Assembly (NCBI RefSeq): GCF_039555335.1
Contig: NW_027305501.1
Location: forward strand, 248,001 to 312,000
Origin: Amphiura filiformis
Lineage: Eukaryota; Echinodermata; Ophiuroidea; Amphilepidida; Amphiuridae
Reading direction: 5' to 3'
DNA length: 64,000 bases
Numbering within the stretch: position 1 is the stretch's first letter; each line of letters opens with the position of its first letter. The notes under the pieces were generated by a model. It ran no database searches, was not told the DNA's origin, and saw only the letters and a program-made list of their open reading frames with translations. Below, one piece after another: positions 24,859-39,600 of this stretch. The position numbers and the translations under genes are program-made.

Positions 24859-26334
24859 ATGCTATAAACATGATAAACAAATGTCATATGTCAAAAAAAT
24901 AAGTTTGAGTAAAAATAATGTCCAACAAGGTCCTTATAAATTGGCACGCTTGTAGCCATAACAATTTTATGACACAAATAACAGTATATTGTCCGAAATG
25001 CAGGCAAAATGCAACATTTGTGACGATAAAATACACAAACAAATGAAAATCTACTGAAGCACACACAAATACTGTGTGCTCATTGCCGAGCGTGTTGTTA
25101 TTTTACATAAAATACTTCAATAAAAGCATGCAATTTTGTATACAATGTAAAAACTCTTTGTACAGTGGACTTCGGGTATATATATAAATGCGCTTTTAAA
25201 AATGCGCACGTGACATCTAGAAGTCGCCATACCGTGTTCAACGATGTAAGGTACCCGGATGTACACAAATCCCACACGCAAAAGTATAGGCGAAAATGAC
25301 AGGAAAATTGTTTTTGCAAAATAGTGGCAATGATTGCAAAGGGCAAAATAATTTGAGCGAAACATACACTCTTTATTTAGATTTTCCATTACGGACAAAA
25401 AAAATTAATGACGGAAAAGCTAGATATAGCTGATTTGAAAACTTATATTTCAGTATTTTCGTGCTAAATGGGCGTGGCAATTGGCCATATTGATGACGAA
25501 ATGTGATTCTTACTGGCATTAAGGTCAGAACTGAGTAGCTGCCGATGATGTTATTTGATAATTTTGCACGTGATGATAGGGAACTTAGCGGGCTGTCATT
25601 TTCTTCGGGAGGAATGGGTCATGGATTTATTTATTTGGGAGTCAAGATAAGTATTTCCCTCCCCCGTAGTGCCGCCACTGAACATAACCCTGACCCTAAT
25701 TTTAACTCTAATTTTAACGTAAATTGACGAAACTATAACATGTATAACTTTAGCCCTTTTCGGAATAATGACCCTCTCGAACTTAATAGGCTAGATGTCC
25801 CCGCCCGACCTCCTCAACCCCAACTTACTCATTCGCTCGTTCACATTCAATTAAGTATCAAAATGGACACACAAAAAACAAATTCAAAATGTGTTTTTAA
25901 GCACCTTTTTGTGTCCCCCATGCTAAATCGGTAATTTGTACACCCTTTGACGTACAATTTAGAGTATAAATACGTAGATGACTGTACATGATCTAATCAT
26001 CCCGGCTGGAAGATGTTGAGGAAGACTATACTATACATCACGCTCAAACGTTATATGACAATTTGACGTACAATCACGTATGTTATGCATGGTGTATTCT
26101 TCTAGTATGGTCGTCATACACAGTATTGTCATGGTAATATATATTGTAATTGTATACGTCATTTTTGTTCAGGTTGGTTCAAAGGGCTTATAAAGTTTTA
26201 CTTTACACGGAAGGAGAAACTTAGCAAAAAAACAATTAATTTATGAGTTTAAAGGGGGGAGGGTGTGTTTTGCCTAGCCGAAAGGGGAACAAATAATATT
26301 TATGAAATTATAAGTAAGGCTAAGAAAAACAGAA

Positions 26335-26535
26335 ACTCTGTTCTACGGGCGGGCGGACCTTTCAAGTAGGGTCGGTCGGTCGGTTTTTTGTTGTTGAAAT
26401 AACCCAAAAAATCGCCAAAATCTGTAAATAATTTGCAATTTGAGAAAATAAAAAAACATTTATTAATTTGTACCGAAAACAAATATTTCTCAATTTGTTC
26501 AAAATCTGGGTCGGTCGGGCTCGTAGAACAGGGTT
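26335..26535. repeat. Inverted repeat around ACTCTGTTCTACG
   Basis: ACTCTGTTCTACGGGC at 26335 and the inverse GCTCGTAGAACAGGGTT at 26519 bracket 200 bp containing repeated GGTCGGTCGG. Likely a small MITE. Confidence 0.45.
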
Positions 26536-26565
26536 TTCTTTTTTCGTCGCCTAAGTACATAAGTA

Positions 26566-26569
26566 ATAA

Positions 26570-26644
<75 letters not shown>
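26566..26644 (+). repeat. (AAAT)n microsatellite
   Basis: About 19 uninterrupted AAAT units. The open frame read through it on the minus strand (YLFI repeats) is an artefact. Confidence 0.9.
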
Positions 26645-27641
26645 AATTAGTTATGTTTGTACATGGGGGGAGGGTTGTGCTGTGCAATAATTATGATATT
26701 TCGATTACCATGATTTAGCCTTGCAAATTTATAGCATCAAACCTAAATTGTATTCTGTGTTACGGTGTAAAATGTGTACGAAGGTCGTATTCATCGATAA
26801 CTTAAGTTGGCCCGACATCCGTCTGATTTTGATAGTCAAAAACTAATCAATAATCCTATTGTTGAAGTGGATAATATTAATAAGCTTCTACCTTAGATGG
26901 CCGGCTATAGAACTTTTAATAGCTCTGGTCTTTGTTTGCTTTTGCTAAATCCTGTTCAAGTGGTGGGTTACCAGGCATTGTATTTTGTACAGGTATGCAT
27001 AACCAACAATTAACAATGAGCGAACTTTCTTAAACCTCGTTGACTTGGGGATGATTTGAAATGACCGCCAATTATGACTGTTTGATATATATTGCCAGCA
27101 ATGTGGAAAAAGAGACACATGTAAAACGTAAAAGCTATAATTTTGTTGAAGGAGCAAAGTTTAACAAACCATAACCCCGCTTCTGGATATCGTTGGAAGT
27201 CAAATGATATACCATTTTTAAGTTTATGATGTTTATTTTTAAACCACGAGAGAAAACAAAATTGACCGGGGGAGGAATTTACGGCTCATTCGCCGTGGAC
27301 GGTCACATATACAACCGAAGTCTACTGTTGTATAATGTTGAAAAAGTTCAGCGCTTGTACTAATAAAATTGTATTCATAAATTAGGTTTTTTTTACTGAC
27401 TTGTTTGTGTAAAATGGTTTTATAATTTGCGAATGTCGTTCATTTTCTTATTGTTCATTACCATGTTCGAATTTAAAAAAATTTAGCCGTAATTTTATTC
27501 AAAAAACTATAGATTATATGTTTGTACGAATCCACACCTCTCTGTACGAATCCACACTTAACTGTAGATTCGTGCAGAAAAGTGTTGATTCGTAGAAAAT
27601 AATTTACAGTTTATTTAATAGACTGACGTCATAGCAATGGT

Positions 27642-30600
27642 TCAAAAAATCACATAAAACGTCCAGTAATATGCATTAAACGCAAGAAACGCCAACGCAA
27701 ACAATACTCTGGCTAATTTATCCATGTGCTCGGCACTAAATCCTGTATACTCCGATTTCGATGGTCCGTTTGTCAATTCCTTTGCGTGTGCTCCGCATTT
27801 CTCATTTGTTGACGGGCTGGTGCTGTCGTTCGTGCAGAGGCTGTCGTCGGGTTTTAACTTTGATGCATCATTAGATTTCTTCTGGAAAAGATGACAAAAA
27901 TAAAAATTTAATGATTACATTAAATATATCTATACTATTCTATAGGTGTAAAATTAATTATTGTTCGTCACCCTTTACAAATGAATGGTATCTGAATTCC
28001 TATGATAGTTTTTATATTCAGTGATACCAGCGAAAATGTAAATAAAATAGTGTATAAATTGCCTAAAAGCAAAAGATAAGTCATTAAAATTATCATTAGG
28101 TATTTTTAAAATGAGGAAAACAGCATTATTGACAAAGTTGAAGCACATTCAAATGCATGCGACTATTTTTTTCTACTTAAAGCCATATTATAACATTTCT
28201 TTAAAAATAGATTTGTGTTTATTTTCCATAAAATGTTAGCTTTTACTGTCAGATATATCCCCTTTTAATTTTGAGCCAACAAGTGAGGTAAAGCAATCTA
28301 CTAGCGCTATTATGTTAATCCGGCGGTTATAATACGGTACGATCCTCTGGGGTGTGTGTGTGTGTGTGTGTCCCGCGCGCCGTGTACGTAGTATGTGTTA
28401 TGAACATCGCATATGCGTTCGACTAATATTTCTATCGTAATAATAAAACGACGGTTCCGGCTGTTTATTCAAAATCTCGGATTTTGACAAAACTACAGCA
28501 CCTAAAGTCTTGACTTTTGCAGAGAATCTTTGTTTACTAAAAGCTACTAAAGTACATTACAATCGTATAAAACCCTGAATTTAAATTTTTTTTGAGGGCG
28601 TTCTCCTCAGCAAATGTTATAATATGGCTTTAAGTAGAGAAATTTTTTGTCTTTATACGCGGTTTTCGCCATAACAACTAGTAGGCTATGTTAGACATCT
28701 ACTAATAAAGGTGCCAAAATCTGAATTTTACGATACTTCGGATGAGCAAATCACTGAATAGCCTTTAATCAAATCACGAATACTTTTTATTCGTTCTATG
28801 ATCTTTACGATTGGTTTCTGTTGGCGGCGAGTGGTCCGAATTTTTTACACGAGTTTTATACCTAATTACATGAAAGCTCAAACATTTTATTCAGTTTCAA
28901 GTGGGGCTATTAAAAGTCCATAGCATTGTTGATTTGCATGATTTTGCGAGTCTGCCGTCTTTAAATGTGTCACAAATACCGGACCACTGTGACATTCAAA
29001 TTTTACAATTTGAGTTAGGGTCCGTGAAAATTGACTACAGGGCCCGTAGATTTCAAACACAGAGGGCCCTTTTGACATTGAAGAATTTAGGTTATTTCGT
29101 ACTGCATGTACATCGAACGTAGACCTTGATTTTGAAATGTCTATGATCGATCGTAGACATTCTGAAATGTCTCGCCGATTCGATCAATAACTATGTCTAT
29201 GAGGGGGAAATCTTGGCAAAGCCTGATATGATTGTTGGCTAATGTGTTTGTTGGCATTACCAACTAAAACCAACTAGCAGTCAAGTTAGCTCAATCGATA
29301 AGGCGTTCGACTATGGTGCGAGAGGTTGCGGGTTCGAACCCTGGCGGTGCCTAGTACGCTCTCGTGGAAAAATTGAGTTAGCTTGAAATTCCCTGGACAA
29401 GGAACTTATTGCTAATTGTCTCGTTGTAACCCGTACGAAACTCGGGGAGCTGATCCTGGTTGCGATGGTTATTTGTGGAATGTCAAGGGTGTGCGCTCTT
29501 GTAGCAGCAAAGTCCCTGAATTGTTGTTAAATGGTTTATGGAATGATGTGGGGCCATAGTGGTCAGCGACAACCTGTAAAGTGTGCTGAGGCTTGTGGAT
29601 CAACGTCTAGGCGTTGTGCCTGTGCGTAGCGCACTATAAATCACTGCGCTTTTTTTTCTTTTTTTTTTTTAAATCACCAGGGGAAGCTGAAATGATGCGT
29701 CATTTCTTAAGATTCAATATACAGATAATTTGTTTGCACATTTGATAGATGGCCATTTTATTTTCTTCTCCTTTATCTGATCAATTGATTTCAATAATAA
29801 TGGCTTTATTTTTAACCAAATGCAAACTGTAGGTGGCGCTATTTATCCTAAATGATACTTTTTTTAATTTGCAAGGGGTAGGTGATTAAAAGTGCCATTA
29901 AAACAGGTGGAATAGGTTAAACAAGCAACAAAGAAATTATATAAACATATTTCATCAAACAATAAATGTATTTTATATTAAAAGCTTGAAAGAGTAATTT
30001 CCAGTAACTAAATAACGCCACCAATTTTGTAATTAATAGATACATTTTATATCCGAAAAAGCTTTAAAAATAGTGCAAAAGTGAATAATTATTTAAAAGA
30101 GGGGAAATTAAAGTGGAAAATGACTCAATAGCATCTGTATATATTAGCATGATATCGTTTTGAGCTCTTAACTTGGTTGTACATGATGTTTTGTTTATAA
30201 AACTAATAAATGATTCCATCAAACAACAGTGTTCCAAACCGTCCCACTGATCCGCTACTAAATGACTTTACTGGGACAAATGCACGTGAAAATTTGAACG
30301 CTAAAATTGGTCGAGATTAGGACAATTGTACCTTGGTCAATTTTGTCCCCCTCGAGCCGGGGAAACTTAACCCCTCCCCCCTCCCCTCTCTTTTGAACAA
30401 AAGAAATAATGTACATACCATTTTCCTGTCCTGAAGTACGATAAGATAGTTAGTCATGGCATATTCTATCAGCGAGAGGAAAACGAAGATAAGACACGCG
30501 GCCATCCATATATCTATAGCCTATAGGGAAAATAAGACATATTGTGGACTGCAAAAATGTAAGGGTTATTATTATTGGTTTGAGCGCTCCCCTGCTGACA

Positions 30601-33600
30601 ATGGTATGTGAACATTAGATCAGGGAAACAATATTACCCCAGATACGTTTGTCACTATAAGATCAATGGGACGTTTTATAATTATCGGATATTGGTCAGT
30701 ACCAGCAAACACAAAAACGTTTTAAAAACGTTTTAAATAAGTTATATTTTGGCTTTTGGTTTAGGTAAAAACGTTTTAATAACATTAAAATGTCGGGTTA
30801 TATAAAGGTCATGATAACGTTTTAAAACGTTTTGTATGAAAATACACTACAAAAATATTTTGAAATGTTTTCAAAAAATGTTATTGTAAACTATTTTTGC
30901 AAACATTTTTGCCAAATATTGTGTCAATACTTAAATAACATTATGTTGAAATATTTGAACCCAGCAAACACAGAAATGTTCTTAACATGTTTTTTTTTTC
31001 AAAACCTTTTAATAACATTTAAATGTTGCGTTATATAAAGGTCATGAAAACGTTTTTAAAACGTTATTGAAAATATTTTTGGCAAACATTTTTCGCAAAA
31101 TATTTTTTCAACCCCAAAATAACATTCTGTTTAGAAAGTTTTGTATCAAGTTTTCAAGAATGTTTTTGGAATGTTATTAAAACGTTTTTATACCATTTAT
31201 ATAATCCGACATTTAAACGTTTTCTGTAAAACATTTTTGTTTGCTGAGCAGTAAATTAACAAAAAATGTTTAAGGTTATGAAAACGTTTTATACCATTAA
31301 TGTACCCTTTATATAACCCGACATTTAAACTTTTTCTGACAACCTTTTATAACCTTTTGCGAATGATGTCGAAAACGTTTTGTGTTTCCTGGGTATGTGA
31401 AAATGACAACGAAAGAATCGACATGACAGGTATTATTTTTGTTCAATGATCGTGCCCGTCATATAGATGATTCGTTTAAAGTTCCTTAGTTGGACTATCA
31501 TCGCATATTTACTTACCTTCGCCCCTGTGGCATCAGGGAAAGAATCTTGCATAGACGCCGTCATAGTGGTAGCTGTCAGGACTGTTGTGATCCCAAGAGT
31601 GATCCGCGCTGGCGCCGCGTGAGCATCAATCCAGAAAGACATCCAAGATATTGTGACCAGGAGTATGCTTGGGATGTAAACTGTAAGGATGTAGGCCTGA
31701 AGGTGCCGCTTAAAGGTGAAGGTGATCGCTGCACCCGACCAAGTACCTGTAACAATACAGCAGTTATATATCTATTTTATTTATCGTAAAGGACGATTTC
31801 GTAATCCTAGCATGCTCTTTTTATGACATTTTTCAGTATATATCCACGAAAACACGGAAAAAGCTTATTCCCCAAATTTCAGTTGATTCCGATTTTGTGT
31901 TTGCGAGTTATGCATGATTATGTGTATGAAACTGCTTCATAGGCCACTGTTGTAATTTCGTTCTGGTATACCAGAACGAAATTCAAATTTGACGATATTT
32001 TTGCTAAACGAATTATTCTGCAAGAATAAACATTATGTAGCCAGAGGTTTCCAGTGGTATAAAAATTTCAACTCGTTTTGAAAAAAGTGGGGCGATGAGG
32101 CTGTGGATCACGAAATGCCCCTTCAATGATTTTATTTATTTATTTATGTTTAGTTGGCAAAATTAACAACAGTACAGAAAATAACAAATAAGCAATCAAG
32201 CATCGTCAACACAAGAAACATACAACCAGGATAACCCATAAAGTTGGCTAATTAAGCCAACTACTTATTTCAATGAGATCCATATTGGCCAAATGTTAAG
32301 ACCATAGTCGTATATACCTGTGTACTAATGTATAGGAGGGAGCACGGGAGTGGATGAGTCACCTATAGGATTATTGGGTACGCAAGCTCGACGGGCAAAA
32401 GACCACCTAAATTGCGGTATGTAGCCATATCGCTTCCTTTTTGCGCGTTTAACCATGGACTGTAGAAATAATGTTTAACACCAACTTTATGGAATTTAAT
32501 TGTGCGAAATCGTCATTTTTGGTACAGGTCTGCAGGGCTCGTTTTACTATGTTTACATTTCGCCCTACAAAATCCGGGAAGGGGCAAAATGTATGCTACA
32601 CCGTAAAGACCACTGTTGTTTGGACTGCGGAGTGCTGAATCGCGAAAGACCAAAAACAAAGCACTGAAACACTATTGCTTTTGATAATTTCAGCTCTAAA
32701 CAATGCTAAATGACCCGTACCCCTTAATTACTCATTCCTCTCATATTTTAAGAGGATTTTCAAGATAGAAAGATCTATAATATGAAAGACTTATGAAGAC
32801 ACTTGATTTCGACAGTTGACATCCTTTTACCGACTATTTAAACAAATAAGTACGAGTTTCGTCCATTGTTTTACGTACAGGCCTGCAACAGGATTACAAA
32901 ACTTCACTTGTCTGGTACCCATAATTTTCTGTTCGGTGATTCATCGTTTTAATAGAGGTCTAATGGCACAACTCCCTTGAAACTTACAGGCATAGCGTTT
33001 TTCAAAAAAATAATACTAAATGCTACCACCACACTTACCATTTGACAGTATCTCAAATTTCATGTCGTATGTTTCAGTTGACACATTTGTCAGGTCATAT
33101 CGAGCCACTATCACATTGGGGTCGACTTCTACACTATTATCAGTAATGGCGAGCAAAATATCCTGCGAAGAATATGCAACTGAAAAAAAATATCCGTTAT
33201 ATTTTTATTATTTTATACTCGTACTCCACATGTGATCTTTTCTAATGATCTATTAATATACACACAAAACAACATTTGAATTAGTTGTGATCATGCACAT
33301 ATTATATTCGCCGTAGAAGTGATGATGTAACAGGATTAAATACCATAGCAATAGATGAATACAGTTTTTGAATATATCGCTACAAGCAGATTGCACTCAT
33401 CCCCTGCAATCATAGATTGAATACAATACCGCTCTTTTCAAAGATACTAATCTTACAGGTGCGAGTAATCAGCATGATACGATCCAGATATTTATCCCTG
33501 TTCTTTGACATCTATGGTTCAATGCATAAGTACCACATGAACCTTGTAGTGCAGGGCGATATATTCAAACTTTGTATTCATCTATTGCTATGATAGTTCA

Positions 33601-36600
33601 TCCTGTTACATCATCACTTCTACGGCGAATAGAAAACTTACAACTAAACATGTGAATGGAACACGTATGCGTGTCAAATGGAAATCGGTGTAATATCATA
33701 CGGCACACAGTTGTCAAAGAAACTCTAGAATAAAGAAAATAAAAGTATCAAAACGGTTATGGCAGTTTTAAAATAGAAATTATTTATGAGCATATATGAG
33801 CATTTACAAATTATGTTACAAAATAGAATTAATTATATATAGCCTATAACTTTTTGAATATATAACTTTTGAATAGAGTGCTCAATCCCAAGAAGGGAGA
33901 GCGTATAAAAATTCAAAGTTCAGACCTTCCAGAATAGAAGTCGTAACTCTGAGTTTCACGCCTAAAGGCGATCGTCAGACGACACAGTGGAGAAAATTTG
34001 GCTGGACGACCATCTCTTTGAAATGGAAGAATTTACATTCCATGGTGTCAACATGGTGTCAACAGCCAAACTATTCCGTGTTAGATTCCCAGGCATATAC
34101 CATAGTGCAGTTATGTCCACGGCGAATTCACCGTGACCTTTCCAACCATAAACCCGCTTAGTGAAGATTAAACAGAGATATGCAGTACTAAACCATTATA
34201 GTAATCGATTGTCCAATGCAAATTTATCCAATGAGCGATCGAATTGTCCGCTACGGTCGACTAATCCAATCGATAATGCAGCTATTGACTGTCATTTACT
34301 CATCAAGGCGGTCCCCCGTTATTATAAGGACTATGCTAATGATTTAAAAATTGACATGTAGAAAATAAACCATACTTGATTGACAGAAAGTACTAAATTT
34401 GTACCTATTTCGGTTTCGTGACACCCCTCTTCTAAATGCGACCAAGCCAGGGCGGCCCGGTGAAGCAAAATGTGCATTGGAATAACACGGGAGTTTGGAT
34501 ATAGATGGTAGGATTTCTTTTTCATACAAATGTATGGTCTCCCGTAATTAAAGCTTGTACCGGGTTGAAAATGGGGATGTACAACTTTACCTCGCGACAT
34601 ATCGGCATTTTCCGTCTGGTAAAATACTGAGCATTTGGTTGGCTTCGATAATATTATGATGATGTCCTTCTTTCTCATACATGAAGAAAACATCAGGAAT
34701 CCAAAACTTTTGAATATCGTGTCCTTTTAAGATGATATAGTTTTCACCAGTGTAATTTAACCTAGTGTCAACCCAATCCATCGCTGTATAAAAACTGGAA
34801 GAGAAATCCTGGAATAAAGATTGGCTCGTATTAGTACTGGTATATGCCATCAGGGACGGATCCAGCTCATGGTCATGAAATATTTTCAGGCTCGATTCGC
34901 TCGCACTAATTTTACGGCAAATGCAATTGTATCATGTGGCCACTCTTGGGCTCGCCCGGGTATTTATTTATTTATTTATTTATTTATTTATTCTTTCTTT
35001 AGGCAGGGTAGCCCCTTCAATGCTAAAACACTGATTTCCAAGGAGGCCCTGCATCAAAAAGTACAACATTCTTAAGTTAAAAACAAATTTAAAATTACAT
35101 ATAAATACAAACATGTAAATAATATAAATTATTTTACGATACAACTTAAAAATTACATATGAACACACAGATAGATTATAATGCAGATGGAATAAACAAA
35201 CTTATGAAGAATGAATCCTATGCTTAAATTGAGAGAGACTCATGGATTCATAATTACATTTAATATCAGCAGAAAGACTGTTCCAAATTTTAGCAGCACG
35301 TGAATTAAAAGTCCTTTTCCCTGCATTAATATTCCATGACACTTCGTGGAGATTAAAGTTGGTTTGACTCCTTGTGCCTTTAGAATGCATGCTATACATG
35401 AAATTAAATTGAGATGATATGTAACTTGGAGCCATACCTTTAAGGCATTTGAATATTAGAACCAACATTTGGTTAGACCATCTATCATTTAGTTTGTTCC
35501 ATTGTAAGATACTCATCATATCATTAACAGGTGTTCTAATATCAGCAGATATGATAATGCGAGTTAATCTGTTATGCAGAATTTGAAGAGAGTTTGAAAG
35601 ATCAGCACAACAATTTGACCAAACAGAGCTACAATAGTCGAAGTTTGGCATGACAAGTGCATTAGCAAGCATGATGAGTGTATCTTTTGGAACAAAATAT
35701 TTAATACGTCTGATAATACCACAACGTTTAGAAATACAAGAAGACATTTTATTAATATGATTTGACCAAGACAAGATAGGGTCAAATGTGACACCAAGGT
35801 ACTTAAATTCTTCGACACGCTCAATGTTATCATTATTATAATATACGTGAACATTTTTGAACTTTTCTAATATATGACGAGTACCAAAGACCATAAACTT
35901 GGTTTTCTTAGCATTTAAAGTAAGATTGTTACTCTTGAACCAATCAGCAATAATATTGAAGTTTGTCTGGAGTTCTGATTGAAGAGTAGAAGGGTCATTA
36001 GCAGTACAAAGAAGTGTGGTATCATCAGCATACATAGTACATTTACAATTTACAGTATCAGGTAAGCTATTTACAAAAATAATAAAGAGAAGTGGACCAA
36101 GTATAGATCCTTGAGGAATTCCAATATTGATGTTTTAAAGTTAGACAGTGTGGAATTAATATTTACAGCTTGAGCTCTATTATTAAGGTACGACTTGAAC
36201 CACTCTAATACATTACCTCGAACACCATAACAATACAGTTTCTCAATCAAGAGAGAATGATTTACACAATCAAATGCTTTGTTAAGGTCAAGAAAAATTG
36301 CTCCAGTAGCACTTCCACTATCCATGTTTTTCAAAATATAATCTTCAACATCAATAAGAGTAGTTGCAGTGGAATGATTTGTACGAAACCCAGACTGATT
36401 ATCAGATAGAATACCAGAGATTGTAAGGTATGAATAAAGTTGATTGTGAACAGATCTTTCAATAATTTTTGAGATAAGAGGCAAAACAGAAATAGGTCTA
36501 TAGTTCCCAACATCTAATTTGTCACCAGCTTTAAAGATTGGAGTAACTTTGGCCAATTTCCAATTTGTTGGGAACATAGATGTACAAAGAGAAAGATTAC

Positions 36601-39600
36601 AAATATAAGAAAGTGAATGACATATATACGGTGCAGCAAGTTTAAGAAGTTTGATACTAATATCATCAATACCAGTTGACTTGTTGTTAGGAATATCACA
36701 AATTTGCTTATAAACAAAATCTGAAGAAATAGAATTAAAGCTGAAAGAACTATCAGAATCTTTGATATTATTGTTAATATGTACATTATCAAATTTTTCT
36801 GCAAGTGTGGAACCTATTGAAGTGAAATAATCATTAAATACATTAGCAGTTTCTTTGACAGTAGATGTAAATTCATTATCATTTTTAACAGTAGTGGTAG
36901 TTGATGAAGATTTAGATGGTAAAAGTTTCTTTATCGTAGACCATAATTTCTTAGAGTTATTTACATTATTAGTTATGGAATCAGAATAAAATTTCCTCTT
37001 GAGACTTAGACGTAAATTATTGGCTTTGTTACGGTATATTTTGGCCATCTGCCAGTCATTAGGTTCATTACTTTTATGTGCTTTTGCATAATAATAATCA
37101 CGATCTTTACAAATAGATAAAAATTCACTTGTTATCCACTCGGGTTGAGAGGTTTTCACACGCTTCTCTTTGATTGGAGCATGAGTATTACATGCTTCAT
37201 TAAACATTGTTGTCCATGTTTGGAGAGCTTCATCTACATTTGTATAATTATTGATTATATTCCAATCTATATTTTTTACTGTATTTACAAATTCATGTTC
37301 ATTGAAATGCTTGAAAGACCTAGATTTACATATCTTAGGAGATGACTTAATTTGCTTAATCTTACGTACAACAAAGATAAGATTGTGATCACTAATTCCC
37401 AGACTGTGAACACCAGAAGCACAAATAATTTCAGGTCTAGACACAAATGCAAGATCAATAATTGTCTTACTTTTATCAGTGACACGAGTAAAATCATGAA
37501 TAAGTTGAGTGAGCTGAGAATGATTAGCAACACGTGAAACTTTTTTAGCATCAGCAGGTTTAGCTACATCAAGATTAAAGTCACCTAAAATAATAACATC
37601 ATCATAATTAGAAGAGCAATTTTGAAACATAGCATCAATTTTATCAATATAGTCGGCTTTGGCATCAGGAACACGATAAATAGTACCAACAATAATTGGT
37701 TTAGTATGGGGAAGACAAATTTCTAACCAAAGAGCTTCAACATCATTAATATTTAAATCACTATTTACACGATAATTCAAACTATCCTTTACATAACAAA
37801 CAATGCCACCATGGGTATTGTATACTCTATCAATTCTACACAAGTTATAACCATTAATTTTGACTTCACCATCATCAATATCATCTGTCAGCCAAGTTTC
37901 AGTTACACAAAAAATATCTATTTTGTTGTCATGAAGAAGAATATTAAGGTAATCTACTTTATATCTTAAACTTTGTACATTAAGATGAGCAATTTTTAGA
38001 CCTTTATTGAGAACACACTTGAGATCAATAAATGGCTCATTACAAAAGGGGAGTTCATTTGAACATGTCCTATACAGTTAGCAACCTGGACAACAGATTC
38101 TTTTGTTTAGCAAGGCTCACTCAGTCATTTAATGTGGCAATACAAGCGATCGAATTTGGTGTTGAAACGAGCTAAATTTTGAGTTACACCTTTTCAATGT
38201 AAAATTAATTTTCTCGGCCAAATGAAATGCAATCATTTTTATTTTTTCAGTAAATGTCAGGTAAAATTGTAGTGCTTGATACTTAATTTTTTTTCAAATC
38301 CTAGTGTTAAACTTAGGCGTGAAATTCAGTCATTTCGTGTAAGATTTTCGATTTTGATAGGCTTAAACTCTGCCCGCGAGCCTTTTCTTGGATCAACCTT
38401 TTAGCTTTTCAAAGTAATATAGTTCGCTAATGAAGGATTTTTCCCAACTTTCTAACGCACATCACCGTGAGCGATATATCATAGTTTTGTCAGAATTTAC
38501 GTTTTGATTTCACCATTTTTTCACCGGCTGAAATTTTTTCAAAATCAACGCGTGTAATATAAGGCTAATAATACTAGCATTGTGGGTCGATATCCCTGGG
38601 TTTAATAGGAATACCGGCATGATACAGTGTTGCCAGAACTTCAATATAGCAACGAAATTCCCAGGCCTAATAGCGCTCCTATACTGATCATGTTTATAGC
38701 ACGATGAGGATATTTCATCATCACGTGAGTGATTCGGACCAATGTGTTGAAATTTGCTTCTCCTCAAAACAACTTTGCCCGAAGGCTTACATGCAATTGG
38801 GCAATATTTTAAACAAAACTTTCTTTTACAAAACATTATATTACGCTGTATGTTTTATGATCAAGCAAACTGTTTGCACTTCCAAAGAAATAACCTTCGT
38901 AACGCCCCGGCGTAACGCCCCAGACTTTCGTTATTTAAACGCCAGAAATAGATTGTCCTTATAAGAACCATCAGAGATTGTGGCTTATAAGAACCGTTCA
39001 TTATCATTGTAAACTTAAACAGGTTTATGTTTTTAAACATCTTTATAAATTGATTGTTTTTATGTTTGTTTGTAAATTTCGTGCTTTACGCGCTTTGAGT
39101 TCCTCCTCAGAGATTGTGCCTTATAAGAACCATTCATTTTCATTGTTAACTTAAACAGGTTTTTGTTTTTAAACAAAAACCTGTTCAAGCAATTATTTAA
39201 AATTGCTTGCCTAAAAACAGAATAACTTGGATGTTAATACTTGACATAGTGTTTCAATTGTCATGAAGGTGACTGGGTATGGTGCCTTTTGTTTGTGTTT
39301 GTTTGAAACTGCTTTTGGAAACCCACCGAAAGTCATAGGCCCTAATGAAGCAGCCAAAACAATACCAGGTTAAACATGGAAGTTTATAAAAACGTATTAA
39401 ATAACCTTAAGGAAAAAAACAAACATTTGTGGCAACAATAAGCCTTGCATTGAAAGTCATGGTTTAAGTGTGTTGATTACCACACCAAAGTTTCCCTACA
39501 TACACCCCACTACCCACCTCACACACCTCTGCACCCACCCCACCCTATAGGCCTACATGTACATGATATTACATAATAATATATAGCATAGCTATACATT

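Larger units (their letters stand above)
24859..27641. other. Spacer between genes A and B
   Basis: No gene is recognised. It includes a tandem TTTA-type microsatellite, a small inverted repeat at 26335-26535 and, at about 26950-27190, a dispersed repeat that is also present at 11575-11790. Confidence 0.5.

Noticed and set aside
26499-26687. Repeat protein with YLFI units
   Set aside because: It is a translation of the (AAAT)n microsatellite, as is the similar frame at 12192-12389.
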